A DNA stretch of 13,817 bases from Methyloprofundus sp. (GTDB taxonomy: Bacteria > Pseudomonadota > Gammaproteobacteria > Methylococcales > Methylomonadaceae), in NCBI GenBank assembly GCA_013138555.1, contig WTCN01000170.1:1-13817 (forward strand). The letters run 5' to 3'. Positions 1-6,466 of this stretch are shown here, one piece after another; the first letter of the stretch is position 1; each line of letters begins with the position of its first letter. Position numbers and translations under genes: made by a program. The notes beneath the pieces were generated by a model. The model saw nothing but the letters and a program-made list of their open reading frames with translations, was not told the origin of the DNA and did not search any database.

Positions 1-1
1 C

Positions 2-361
2 CTCGTGGTCATTTTTTTAAGCGCCTGGATAACTCAGCCTGATTCACTGGCACTGGGCTTTGTTGAAAATGGACAGCTACTAGGCTATGCTGTTCGCCGT
101 CGTTGTATCGAAGGTCATAAAATCGGACCATTATTCGCTGATACTCCGCATATCGCTGAGCAACTCTTTCTGGCATTGCAGCAGGATATTCCAGGGGAGG
201 CAATTTTTCTTGATATTGCAGAAATTAATCCCGCTGCGGAAAAACTGGCACTCAGGCATAAAATGGAACCTGTTTTTTCAACCGGAAGAATGTATCTGCA
301 CGGCCAGCCTGAGCTTGCTTATGAAAAGCTTTTTGGGATTACCACGTTTGAATTGGGTTAG
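2..361 (+). CDS. GNAT-family acetyltransferase, C-terminal part (5' end outside window, apparent frameshift at 12-18)
   Basis: Only the last ~119 codons are in the window. The protein ends in KIGPLFAD (40-47 counting from the GTG at 5), a GRMYLHG segment and a terminal FGITTFELG. I recognise these as the conserved C-terminal blocks of the two-domain GNAT acetyltransferases with a YitH/HolE-type second domain; the substrate is unknown. The GTG at 5 is not a credible start: there is no ribosome site and the family's first domain is missing. In the first frame, bases 1-15 read PRGHF and hit a stop at 40-42, while the main frame resumes as FLSAWI. Family members typically carry PR..FL..W, so one extra T in the T7 run at 12-18 probably breaks the gene. 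That may be a sequencing error, a real pseudogene or slippage. The family call is moderately sure and the frameshift is inference. Confidence 0.7.
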   Translation, partial: LVVIFLSAWITQPDSLALGFVENGQLLGYAVRRRCIEGHKIGPLFADTPHIAEQLFLALQQDIPGEAIFLDIAEINPAAEKLALRHKMEPVFSTGRMYLHGQPELAYEKLFGITTFELG

Positions 362-369
362 CAGCGTAG

Positions 370-393
370 GGTGGGCAATCTTTTCTGCCCACC
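370..393. terminator. Inverted repeat between convergent genes, possible bidirectional terminator
   Basis: A perfect 8-bp stem (GGTGGGCA, 370-377, pairing with 386-393) has an 8-nt loop. It lies 8 bp after the acetyltransferase stop and between convergent genes, where a bidirectional terminator would be expected. No clear T-tract follows on either strand, so factor-independent termination is doubtful. The GTGGGCA/TGCCCAC core resembles the central arms of the 144-bp elements at 3559 and 9354, so it may be a worn repeat fragment. Confidence 0.4.
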
Positions 394-451
394 AATTTAG
401 GGGCATGGCAGGTAGCAAAGCCTGTTTACCCTTGTATGATAGCCCCTATAT

Positions 452-781
452 TTAATAATTTAAAAACCTGTATATATATGCCTCAGAGATTAAAATACCA
501 TTGCACCATAGGAAGATAGGAAAAATTTTTTTGAAATTTAAATTTATACTATCACGTACCCACTTACTTCTTGGCTTATGCTCTATTGATAAATAATTGA
601 AACCTATAAGGGTAAAAGTGAATAAGCCTAATAGATCTAGAGTTCTATCGCTTTGCCCAAGGATTTCATAGAAAATAAACTGTTGGTAAAATAAGTAGCA
701 GAAATAAGCCGCAACATAGTAATTATCATCAACAGCTATATATTGCTCTTTTCCACAATTTAAACACTTTTTATTTACCAT
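452..781 (-). CDS. Small hypothetical membrane protein with N-terminal CxxC
   Basis: I do not recognise this 109-aa protein. It opens with a CLNCG motif (Cys6 and Cys9), which looks like half of a zinc ribbon. It then has two or three hydrophobic, aromatic-rich stretches (about residues 23-42, 49-68 and 85-105) separated by a basic KPRSKW segment, suggesting an inner-membrane protein with two or three spans. I prefer the ATG at 781 because GGA lies 7 bases upstream; a TTG at 793 would add four residues with no visible ribosome site. The gene is strongly AT-rich compared with its neighbours and is the only minus-strand gene in the window, converging on the acetyltransferase. Both facts fit an accessory gene gained by transfer, but this is inference. 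No function can be given. Confidence 0.6.
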   Translation of the reverse strand: MVNKKCLNCGKEQYIAVDDNYYVAAYFCYLFYQQFIFYEILGQSDRTLDLLGLFTFTLIGFNYLSIEHKPRSKWVRDSINLNFKKIFPIFLWCNGILISEAYIYRFLNY

Positions 782-800
782 ACAATTTTCCAAAGTAATG

Positions 801-832
801 TCTCGTTCCCAAACTCCAGCTTGGGAACGAGA
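801..832. repeat. Hairpin repeat with CTCGTTCCCA core
   Basis: A perfect 12-bp inverted repeat (801-812 with 821-832, core CTCGTTCCCA/TGGGAACGAG) encloses the 8-nt loop ACTCCAGC. The core is the same as in the hairpins at 9335-9353 and 9537-9560 (CGTTCCCACGCTC), so it is a dispersed family. It sits just upstream of the small minus-strand gene. On the plus strand an A-rich run follows. Its role is unknown. Confidence 0.75.
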
Positions 833-1040
833 AAAAGAAAATGAGCTGAACTCAGGTGATTAAAATGTTACTCTGATTTCAGTTATTTCAATTATTAGCT
901 TCAACAACAAAGTCTCTTGAATTATCAGCAAACTGACCTCATTATGTCAACAGTGGTAGGTTCAGTTTAAGTAAGTGGGCTACGCTTTTTTAATTATCCT
1001 GTACAGCTTATCTTATCTATAAAGTCTAAACTACATTAAT
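833..1040. other. Intergenic region upstream of the Tol-Pal operon
   Basis: This gene-free stretch should hold the promoter of the ybgC-tol cluster. The last 50 bases are AT-rich, and TATAAA at 1018-1023 and TATCTT at 1009-1014 are possible -10 boxes. I see no well-spaced -35 partner, and no clear Shine-Dalgarno site lies before the ybgC ATG. The piece GTGGGCTACGCTTTTTT at 975-991 looks like a fragment of the GTGGGCA-type repeats. I see no reading frame or RNA gene here. Confidence 0.35.
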
Positions 1041-1445
1041 ATGAGCAAAATTTTTAACTGGCCTGTGCGTGTTTATTATGAAGACACGGATGCGGGCGGC
1101 GTGGTTTTTTATGCCAATTATTTAAAGTTTTACGAGCGTGCACGTACAGAAATGTTACGTGATATGGGCTTTGAACAAGATCAATTGATGGCTCAGGAAG
1201 GGGTGATCTTTGTTGTCCGTTCGGTGCAGATTGATTACCTTAAACCGGCTAAATTTAATAATATGCTGGAGGTGAGCGCACAGTTAAGTTTAGTCAAAAG
1301 TGCCAGTTTAACGTTTGAGCAAACGATTATGTGCGAGCATGAATTATTGAGTAAGGCAACGATTCGTATTGCCTGCCTGGATTCTAACACGATGCGCCCT
1401 AAACTCATCCCGGATCTACTTAAACAGGCGTTAAGCCATGACTAA
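1041..1445 (+). CDS. ybgC: YbgC, Tol-Pal-associated acyl-CoA thioesterase
   Basis: This 134-aa single hotdog-fold protein has the YbgC signature YYEDTDAGG near residues 12-20, followed by VVFYANYLKFYERARTE. Asp17 corresponds to the catalytic Asp18 of E. coli YbgC. Family members hydrolyse acyl-CoA thioesters in the cytoplasm, and E. coli YbgC has been linked to phospholipid metabolism and acyl carrier protein. The full length matches the family. It is the first gene of the Tol-Pal cluster, as in most Gammaproteobacteria, and its stop overlaps the tolQ start by 8 bases, implying translational coupling. The ATG at 1041 fits the family N-terminus (FNWPVRVYYEDTD) although no strong ribosome site precedes it. 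The ruvC-ruvA-ruvB genes often found just upstream in related bacteria are not in this window. Confidence 0.95.
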   Translation: MSKIFNWPVRVYYEDTDAGGVVFYANYLKFYERARTEMLRDMGFEQDQLMAQEGVIFVVRSVQIDYLKPAKFNNMLEVSAQLSLVKSASLTFEQTIMCEHELLSKATIRIACLDSNTMRPKLIPDLLKQALSHD

Positions 1446-2112
1446 TGATTTATCTATTTTTTATTTAATTACTCAGGCGAGTTTTGTCGTACAGTTGGTT
1501 ATGCTTATTTTGCTGATCGCTTCGTTGCTTTCCTGGACTTGCATCCGGTTTAAATATAAAGAGTTGAAAAGGGCGCTACAGGTCACAGATCAATTTGATG
1601 CTGAATTCTGGTCGGGGGGAGATTTGAGTGCTTTATATAAAAAAATTACCACCGCTGATAAACAGGCAGAAGGCATAGAAAAAATATTTATTGCAGGCTA
1701 TAAAGAATTTTCGCGGATGCATTCAGTCGCGGGTGTGCCCGCGAATGAGAAAATAGACAATGCGCAACGGGTGATGCGTATCGAATTGGCGCGTGAACTG
1801 GACAGGCTGGACGAAAATCTACCCTTTTTAGCCACCGTTGGGTCAACCAGTCCTTATGTGGGTTTGTTTGGTACTGTCTGGGGAATTATGAACTCCTTTC
1901 GTTCCTTGTCATCAGCTAAACAGGCAACGTTAGCGCAAGTTGCGCCTGGGATTGCCGAAGCATTGGTAGCAACGGCGATAGGTTTGTTTGCTGCGATTCC
2001 TGCGGTGGTTGCCTATAATCATTTTGCCACAGGGATTGATCGTCTCTCGGGACGGTACGAGTTATTTATTGATGAATTTGTGGTCTTATTACAGCGTCAG
2101 GCGTATTCATAA
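1438..2112 (+). CDS. tolQ: TolQ, proton-channel subunit of the Tol-Pal motor
   Basis: This 224-aa MotA/TolQ/ExbB-family inner-membrane protein has three predicted spans: about residues 13-36, 131-152 and 168-194. The large cytoplasmic loop lies between the first two. Conserved blocks are VGSTSPYVGLFGTVWG (134-149) and APGIAEALVATAIGL (169-183), which line the channel in the family. TolQ assembles around a TolR dimer, uses the proton motive force and energises TolA during outer-membrane constriction at division. The ATG at 1438 lies inside the end of ybgC, and the stop overlaps the tolR start as TAATG, so tolQ and tolR are probably translated at linked rates. Length is normal and no key block is missing. 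Confidence 0.97.
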   Translation: MTNDLSIFYLITQASFVVQLVMLILLIASLLSWTCIRFKYKELKRALQVTDQFDAEFWSGGDLSALYKKITTADKQAEGIEKIFIAGYKEFSRMHSVAGVPANEKIDNAQRVMRIELARELDRLDENLPFLATVGSTSPYVGLFGTVWGIMNSFRSLSSAKQATLAQVAPGIAEALVATAIGLFAAIPAVVAYNHFATGIDRLSGRYELFIDEFVVLLQRQAYS

Positions 2113-2537
2113 TGGCCAGGCGTACGAAGCGTAGAAAACCGATGGCAGAAATTAATGTCGTTCCTTATATCGATGTGACGCTGGTATTGTTGATTATTTT
2201 TATGATTACTGCGCCTTTGATTCAATCGGGTGTTGATGTCGATTTACCCCAGGCAGATGCTCAACCGATAGATCAGGAGGAGTTGCCTACGCCAGTGATT
2301 ATTACGATTACTCAGAGTGGTGAGTATCATATTGATTTAGGTAATGGTGAAGATAAGGAGGCAGTTTCTGCGCAAGAGCTGTTGCTGCTCACGGCGGCGG
2401 TACGTAAGAATAAGCCAGAGACACAGGTTTATATCCGTGGTGATAAGCAGGTGGAATACGGTAAAGTAGTGACGGTTATGGCGGCCTTGAAAAAGGCGGG
2501 AGTCCCCAATGTTGGTTTAATGACGGAAAATTTTTAA
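2112..2537 (+). CDS. tolR: TolR, Tol-Pal motor subunit
   Basis: This 141-aa ExbD/TolR-family protein has a short basic cytoplasmic tail, one transmembrane helix (about residues 16-35) and a periplasmic domain. Asp21 in INVVPYIDVTLVLLIIFM is the conserved protonatable residue that corresponds to Asp23 in E. coli. The periplasmic part ends in GVPNVGLMTENF, close to the C-terminus of known TolR proteins. It works with TolQ to turn proton flow into force on TolA, and its periplasmic domain can bind peptidoglycan in the family. The start ATG overlaps the tolQ stop by one base. An internal ATG at residue 11 is possible but would remove the usual basic N-terminal tail. Confidence 0.96.
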   Translation: MARRTKRRKPMAEINVVPYIDVTLVLLIIFMITAPLIQSGVDVDLPQADAQPIDQEELPTPVIITITQSGEYHIDLGNGEDKEAVSAQELLLLTAAVRKNKPETQVYIRGDKQVEYGKVVTVMAALKKAGVPNVGLMTENF

Positions 2538-2546
2538 CAATAGATT

Positions 2547-3479
2547 ATGCGTAAATATTTTCCTTCATTTCTGCTGGCATTGGCATTGCACTTAGGTATT
2601 ATTGGATTATTTGTGATCAATATGCCTAGCGATGAACCTGTGACTCAGCCGCCGCAAAAAATCCCGGAAATAATTGAGGCGACAATTTTAGATGAGACGG
2701 TCGTGGAGGCCAAGGCTCAGGAGTTGCGTCAGCAACAGGAAACTAAAAAGCGTGCACAACAAAAGCAGAAAGATGAAGTCGCCAGACAGTTAAGGCAAGA
2801 AAAACAACGTTTACAACGCGCTAAGAATAAGCGCTTACAAGAAGAAAAACAGGTCAGGCTACGCAAAAAAGAGGCTCAGGAAGAGCAGAAAAAATTAGTG
2901 GCGATGCAACAAAAAGTTGCTTTGGAAAAGAAAAAGCAGCAGGAGCAAGTGAAAAAACGACTTGCCGAGGAAAAACAGCAGGCATTGGAGCAAGCGCGTA
3001 AAGCCGAAGCTGAACGAGTGGCAGAGGAAAAACGTCAGCTAGAGGCGGCGAAAAAGGAAGTCGCGCGTAAGGAAGCTGAGCAGCAGCAAAAAATAGCGGC
3101 GGAAAAGAAGCAACGTGAGCAGCAGGAACAATTAAGAATTGCAGCGGCCAAGCAGGCTAAAGAGGATAAGCAGCGTGCTGAAAATGCTAAAAAAGCGCAA
3201 CAGGCAGTTACTGCGGCGAAAGGTTTAATTAAACACAAAGTAACACAAAACTGGAATCAGCCGAGTGGTGTAGCTGATAAACTATCCTGTAAGATTAAGG
3301 TGAGTCTTAATTCTAGTGGGGATGTGATGTCTGTCATAATCGTGAAAAGTAGTGGTAATGCTTTATTTGATGCGTCGGTAGATCGAGCCGTCTATAAAGC
3401 ATCGCCATTGCCTGTCCCAAAAGACCCTGCTGTGTTTAAAAAATTAAGAAATCTAAGCTTTGTTTTTGCACCGGATTAG
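2547..3479 (+). CDS. tolA: TolA, periplasm-spanning Tol-Pal protein
   Basis: This 310-aa protein has the three TolA domains. The N-terminal membrane helix (about residues 7-25) carries His15, in the place where TolA contacts TolQR. A very long charged coiled coil rich in Lys, Gln, Glu and Ala follows (about 52-222). The globular C-terminal domain (about 223-310) contains KVTQNWNQPSG, the IKVSLNSSGDV strand and PLPVPKD. TolA transmits motor force to TolB and Pal at the outer membrane and is the usual entry point for colicins and filamentous phage. One oddity: E. coli domain III has two cysteines that form a disulfide, while here only Cys248 is present and the partner position is Phe274. The gene starts 9 bases after tolR. 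A MITE-like element lies downstream, before tolB. Confidence 0.95.
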   Translation: MRKYFPSFLLALALHLGIIGLFVINMPSDEPVTQPPQKIPEIIEATILDETVVEAKAQELRQQQETKKRAQQKQKDEVARQLRQEKQRLQRAKNKRLQEEKQVRLRKKEAQEEQKKLVAMQQKVALEKKKQQEQVKKRLAEEKQQALEQARKAEAERVAEEKRQLEAAKKEVARKEAEQQQKIAAEKKQREQQEQLRIAAAKQAKEDKQRAENAKKAQQAVTAAKGLIKHKVTQNWNQPSGVADKLSCKIKVSLNSSGDVMSVIIVKSSGNALFDASVDRAVYKASPLPVPKDPAVFKKLRNLSFVFAPD

Positions 3480-3558
3480 GTGGCATTGTATGCTCTATTA
3501 TTTTAGTTTACACATGTCAGACGGGTTAAACTCAGTGTTACGTATCTATTGGGATGCT

Positions 3559-3702
3559 CACTGCCATTAAGTTAAGCCTATTTTACAATGTAGGATGGGC
3601 AAAGGAGCTTTATCCCGTGCCCATCATAGCGATGTGATGGGCACGCTACGCTTTGCCCATCCTACATATTGAACTGTGTTGGTTCTTAACTTAATGGCAG
3701 TG
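3559..3702. mobile_element. MITE-like element, copy 1 (144 bp, nested palindromes)
   Basis: The element has perfect 18-bp terminal inverted repeats (CACTGCCATTAAGTTAAG). Inside lie a 16-bp inverted repeat (3589-3604 with 3651-3666, TGTAGGATGGGCAAAG) and an 11-bp inverted repeat (3616-3626 with 3635-3645, 8-nt loop). It has no coding capacity. It differs from the copy at 9354-9497 by only 3 of 144 bases. The 11 bases on its left (3548-3558) match the 11 on its right (3703-3713) at 9 positions, which looks like a worn target-site duplication. This fits a non-autonomous element moved by an IS transposase encoded elsewhere; I cannot name the IS family with confidence. It separates tolA from tolB. 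Confidence 0.85.
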
Positions 3703-3747
3703 ATTGGAACGCTGCTCACTATTCATCGTTTATTGAAAGAGTAAAAA

Positions 3748-5055
3748 GTGATTAAATTAACAAGAAAAATATCTTTATTTTTATTATGTTTAAATTTAGC
3801 GGCGTATAGTCATTTATTACGTGCTGAATTAACCATAGAAATTACCGAAGGTGTGCAAACTGCGCATAAAATAGCGGTGGTTCCTTTTGCAACACCTCAG
3901 GGAGAAAAGCTAAATGCCGATATTGCACAGATCATTGCAGATGATCTGGCAGGGAGTGGTTATTTTAAAGTGCTAGAGCGGGGGAGTATGCTGACTCAGC
4001 CAACCCAGCCTGCACAGGTTAAATTTCGTAACTGGGCGGCAACCGGGCAGGATTATCTGGTGATTGGTTTTATGACTAAAGATAATAATCTTTATCATGT
4101 ACAGATGAGCCTGTTTGATGTTTATAAAAAAGAGCAATTAAATGGTTTACGCCTGACTGTTGAAGCTTCTTCGTTACGCATGGCGGCGCATCGTTTGAGT
4201 GATGTTATTTATCAGAAGCTGACTGGCGTAGACGGTGTTTTTACTTCACGTATTGCTTATGTGACCAGTGTGGCCGAAGCTGAAAGTAAACACCGTTATC
4301 ATTTAAATATCGCTGATTACGACGGTGCCAATAAAGTTCCTATGGCACGCTCGAAAGAGCCGATTATGTCACCCGCCTGGTCTCCTAAGGGGGATAAAAT
4401 TGCCTATGTATCTTTTGAAAACAAAGTCTCTGAAATTATTGTTCAGACCCTGAGTACAGGTGAGCGGAAAAGTGTTGCCAGGTATAAAGGCATCAATGGT
4501 TCGCCAGCCTGGTCACCTGACGGCAAGAAACTGGCTATCACCTTATCAAAGGATGGCAATTCAGATATTTATATTTTAACCCTGACAGATCTGTCATTAA
4601 GAAAATTAACCAAATCCTGGGCCATTGATACCGAAGCAGCCTGGTCGCCCGATGGTAAACAAATACTGTTTACTTCTGATCGTGGCAGGCTGCCGCAACT
4701 CTATATAATGCCCAGTGATGGTCAGGGGGGAGCAAAGCGTCTTACCTTTGATGGTAGCTATAATGCCCGTGGCAGCTTTTCTGCCGACGGTAAAACGGTA
4801 GTGATGGTGCAGGGTGTACAGGGTAATTATCGTATTGCGGTATTAGATTTGGCCACAGGCGGGAGTCATGTTTTAACCAATGGACCTCAGGACGAGTCGC
4901 CTAGTTTTGCACCTAACGGGCAAACGGTTATTTATGCGCGACGTAAATTGAATAAAGAAATTTTATCAACGGTGACGCTTGATGGTGTGACTAAGCAAGA
5001 TATCAGGCATACTTCCGGTATGGTCAGAGAGCCTGCATGGTCACCGCGTAAATAA
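3748..5055 (+). CDS. tolB: TolB, periplasmic Tol-Pal beta-propeller protein
   Basis: This 435-aa protein has a Sec signal peptide with probable cleavage after Ala26 (LLRA/ELTIE). An N-terminal alpha/beta domain follows (about 27-160), then a six-bladed beta-propeller with repeated SPxWSPDGKxIAY-type motifs near residues 209, 253, 298, 341, 384 and 429. TolB binds Pal through the propeller and TolA through its N-terminus, so it relays motor force to the outer membrane. The start is a GTG at 3748 with a weak AAGAG upstream; it is the only start that gives a proper signal peptide. It is separated from tolA by 268 bases containing the MITE-like element, so its expression may depend on readthrough of that hairpin or on a promoter in the remaining 45 bases. 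Confidence 0.97.
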   Translation: MIKLTRKISLFLLCLNLAAYSHLLRAELTIEITEGVQTAHKIAVVPFATPQGEKLNADIAQIIADDLAGSGYFKVLERGSMLTQPTQPAQVKFRNWAATGQDYLVIGFMTKDNNLYHVQMSLFDVYKKEQLNGLRLTVEASSLRMAAHRLSDVIYQKLTGVDGVFTSRIAYVTSVAEAESKHRYHLNIADYDGANKVPMARSKEPIMSPAWSPKGDKIAYVSFENKVSEIIVQTLSTGERKSVARYKGINGSPAWSPDGKKLAITLSKDGNSDIYILTLTDLSLRKLTKSWAIDTEAAWSPDGKQILFTSDRGRLPQLYIMPSDGQGGAKRLTFDGSYNARGSFSADGKTVVMVQGVQGNYRIAVLDLATGGSHVLTNGPQDESPSFAPNGQTVIYARRKLNKEILSTVTLDGVTKQDIRHTSGMVREPAWSPRK

Positions 5056-5076
5056 GATATACTAAGAGTGTATCTT
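5054..5076 (+). terminator. Hairpin overlapping the tolB stop codon
   Basis: A 9-bp stem with one G-T pair (5054-5062 with 5068-5076) and a 5-nt loop begins inside the tolB TAA codon and is followed by TTTATA. The short weak T-run makes a partial terminator or an mRNA-processing stem possible. It could set different levels of tolB and pal, but this is only a structural reading. Confidence 0.3.
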
Positions 5077-5142
5077 TATAAAGTGTACATTTGATCTGTT
5101 TTTTGCCTGCCTTGCACACACTTTTAACTCAGAGTTACTAAT

Positions 5143-5718
5143 ATGAAATTTAATAAAACAGCAGTTCCCCTTTTTTTGATAGCGGCTTTATTATCAGGCT
5201 GTACTGCGGATGAAGAAAAAAATGATTTTTTAGATGATACTTCTGCCAAGACGGTTGATACGGGGGTTGCCACTGATACTTATAATGAAGAGGGTGCTAA
5301 GGTGTCTGAACTTAATGTAGACCGCACGACTCTTAGTGGCGTAGAAGCGTTAATGAACAGCCCTGAATTCTCGGACTCGGCTAGTCTTCTATCAAAACGG
5401 ACGATATATTTTGAGTATGATAGTAGCCAGGTTTTAAGTGAGTTTTTTCCGGTGATAGAAGCACATGCCCAGTATCTGATGAACCATCCGAATCAGCGTA
5501 TTGTACTGGAAGGACACTCAGATGAGCGTGGAACACGAGAGTATAATATTGCCCTTGCCGAACAGCGTGCTAAGTCGGTCTTCAAAATGTTGCAACTGAT
5601 TGGGGTGATGAGTAATCAGGTTGACATTGTGAGTTATGGTGAAGAAAAGCCAGTGGCTATGGCGCATAACGATAAGTCTTATGCACTTAATCGCCGTGTA
5701 CAGCTGGTGTATAAATAA
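5143..5718 (+). CDS. pal: Pal, peptidoglycan-associated outer-membrane lipoprotein
   Basis: This 191-aa lipoprotein has the lipobox LLSGC with lipidated Cys20; the next residue is Thr, so sorting to the outer membrane is expected. A flexible acidic linker follows, then an OmpA-type peptidoglycan-binding domain (about 83-191) with TIYFEYDSS (87-95), GHSDERGTREYN (124-135) and the C-terminal NRRV block (183-186). These carry the Asp and Arg residues that bind meso-diaminopimelate in the family. Pal tethers the outer membrane to the cell wall and is pulled to division sites by the TolQRAB system. It begins 87 bases after tolB, a gap holding a small hairpin and no strong promoter I can see. Its stop overlaps the cpoB start as TAATG. 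Confidence 0.97.
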   Translation: MKFNKTAVPLFLIAALLSGCTADEEKNDFLDDTSAKTVDTGVATDTYNEEGAKVSELNVDRTTLSGVEALMNSPEFSDSASLLSKRTIYFEYDSSQVLSEFFPVIEAHAQYLMNHPNQRIVLEGHSDERGTREYNIALAEQRAKSVFKMLQLIGVMSNQVDIVSYGEEKPVAMAHNDKSYALNRRVQLVYK

Positions 5719-6461
5719 TGAAAAGAATACTGCTAATAACAGGCTTATGCGGGGCCAGTGTGGTCTATGCCGAGCCTAAGCCTTTACCTCCCATCATCAA
5801 TAATTCTAGTTACGCGAGCGGAATGCCTTATTCCGGGAATACAGCCTCTAAGCCTATGCTGGAAATGTTAGGTCGCGTAGATATATTACAGGCTGAAATA
5901 CAGGAATTACGTGGCCTGGTAGAGCAACAAGCAAATGAGATAAGTAAGTTGCAAAAGCGTCAGCAAAATAGTTATATCGATATTGATACGCGTTTGCAGC
6001 AGTTAGAGGGCGGGGGGGAGACTCATGTTGCAAAAGAAACGGGGATTGTTTCGCAAGCCACAAAATCAGGCCCAAAATCGCAAGCTAAAGAAAAGGCGGC
6101 ATTTGATAAAGCCTTTAGGAGTGTAAGAAGCAGTGATTATCAGCGCTCGGTTACATTACTTAAGCAGTTGATACAAGACTATCCCGGTGGTGAATATAGT
6201 GATAATGCAACTTTCTGGTTAGCTTCGGTGTATAAGGTGACTAATGATTTGCCAGCGGCGAAGAGAAACTTTCAGGCAGTGTATACACATTTTCCCGAGA
6301 GTGATAAAGCGGGCTTGGCGATGTTGAAGCTGGCTGATATTTATCTTGAAGAGAATAGCCGGCAAAAGGCAGTACAGTTATATACACAGGTTACCACGCA
6401 GTATGCAGATACCTCGGCAGCACATATGGCGACGCAAAAATTACAGAGTATAGGGCAATAA
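5718..6461 (+). CDS. cpoB: CpoB (YbgF), cell-division coordinator
   Basis: This 247-aa periplasmic protein has a signal peptide probably cut after Ala18 (VYA/EP). A Pro-rich stretch is followed by a trimerising coiled coil (about 52-97, ILQAEIQELRGLVEQQ onward), a linker, and a C-terminal TPR region (about 126-247) with three recognisable repeats. In E. coli, CpoB binds TolA and regulates PBP1B so that outer-membrane constriction keeps step with septal peptidoglycan synthesis. The ATG overlaps the pal stop by one base, so translation is likely coupled to pal. Length and domain order match the family. Confidence 0.95.
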   Translation: MKRILLITGLCGASVVYAEPKPLPPIINNSSYASGMPYSGNTASKPMLEMLGRVDILQAEIQELRGLVEQQANEISKLQKRQQNSYIDIDTRLQQLEGGGETHVAKETGIVSQATKSGPKSQAKEKAAFDKAFRSVRSSDYQRSVTLLKQLIQDYPGGEYSDNATFWLASVYKVTNDLPAAKRNFQAVYTHFPESDKAGLAMLKLADIYLEENSRQKAVQLYTQVTTQYADTSAAHMATQKLQSIGQ

Positions 6462-6466
6462 ACGTA

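Noticed and set aside
87..455. Second plus-strand open frame overlapping the acetyltransferase
   Set aside because: It lacks family features, and the overlapping frame carries conserved GNAT blocks.
1000..1023. Full sigma-70 promoter for ybgC using TGTACA and TATAAA
   Set aside because: The spacing is only 12 bases, too short for a normal promoter; only the -10-like box is kept as a possibility.
3035..3238. Cys/Ala-rich minus-strand open frame inside tolA
   Set aside because: It is the mirror of the Lys/Gln/Ala coiled-coil codons of tolA, an expected shadow.
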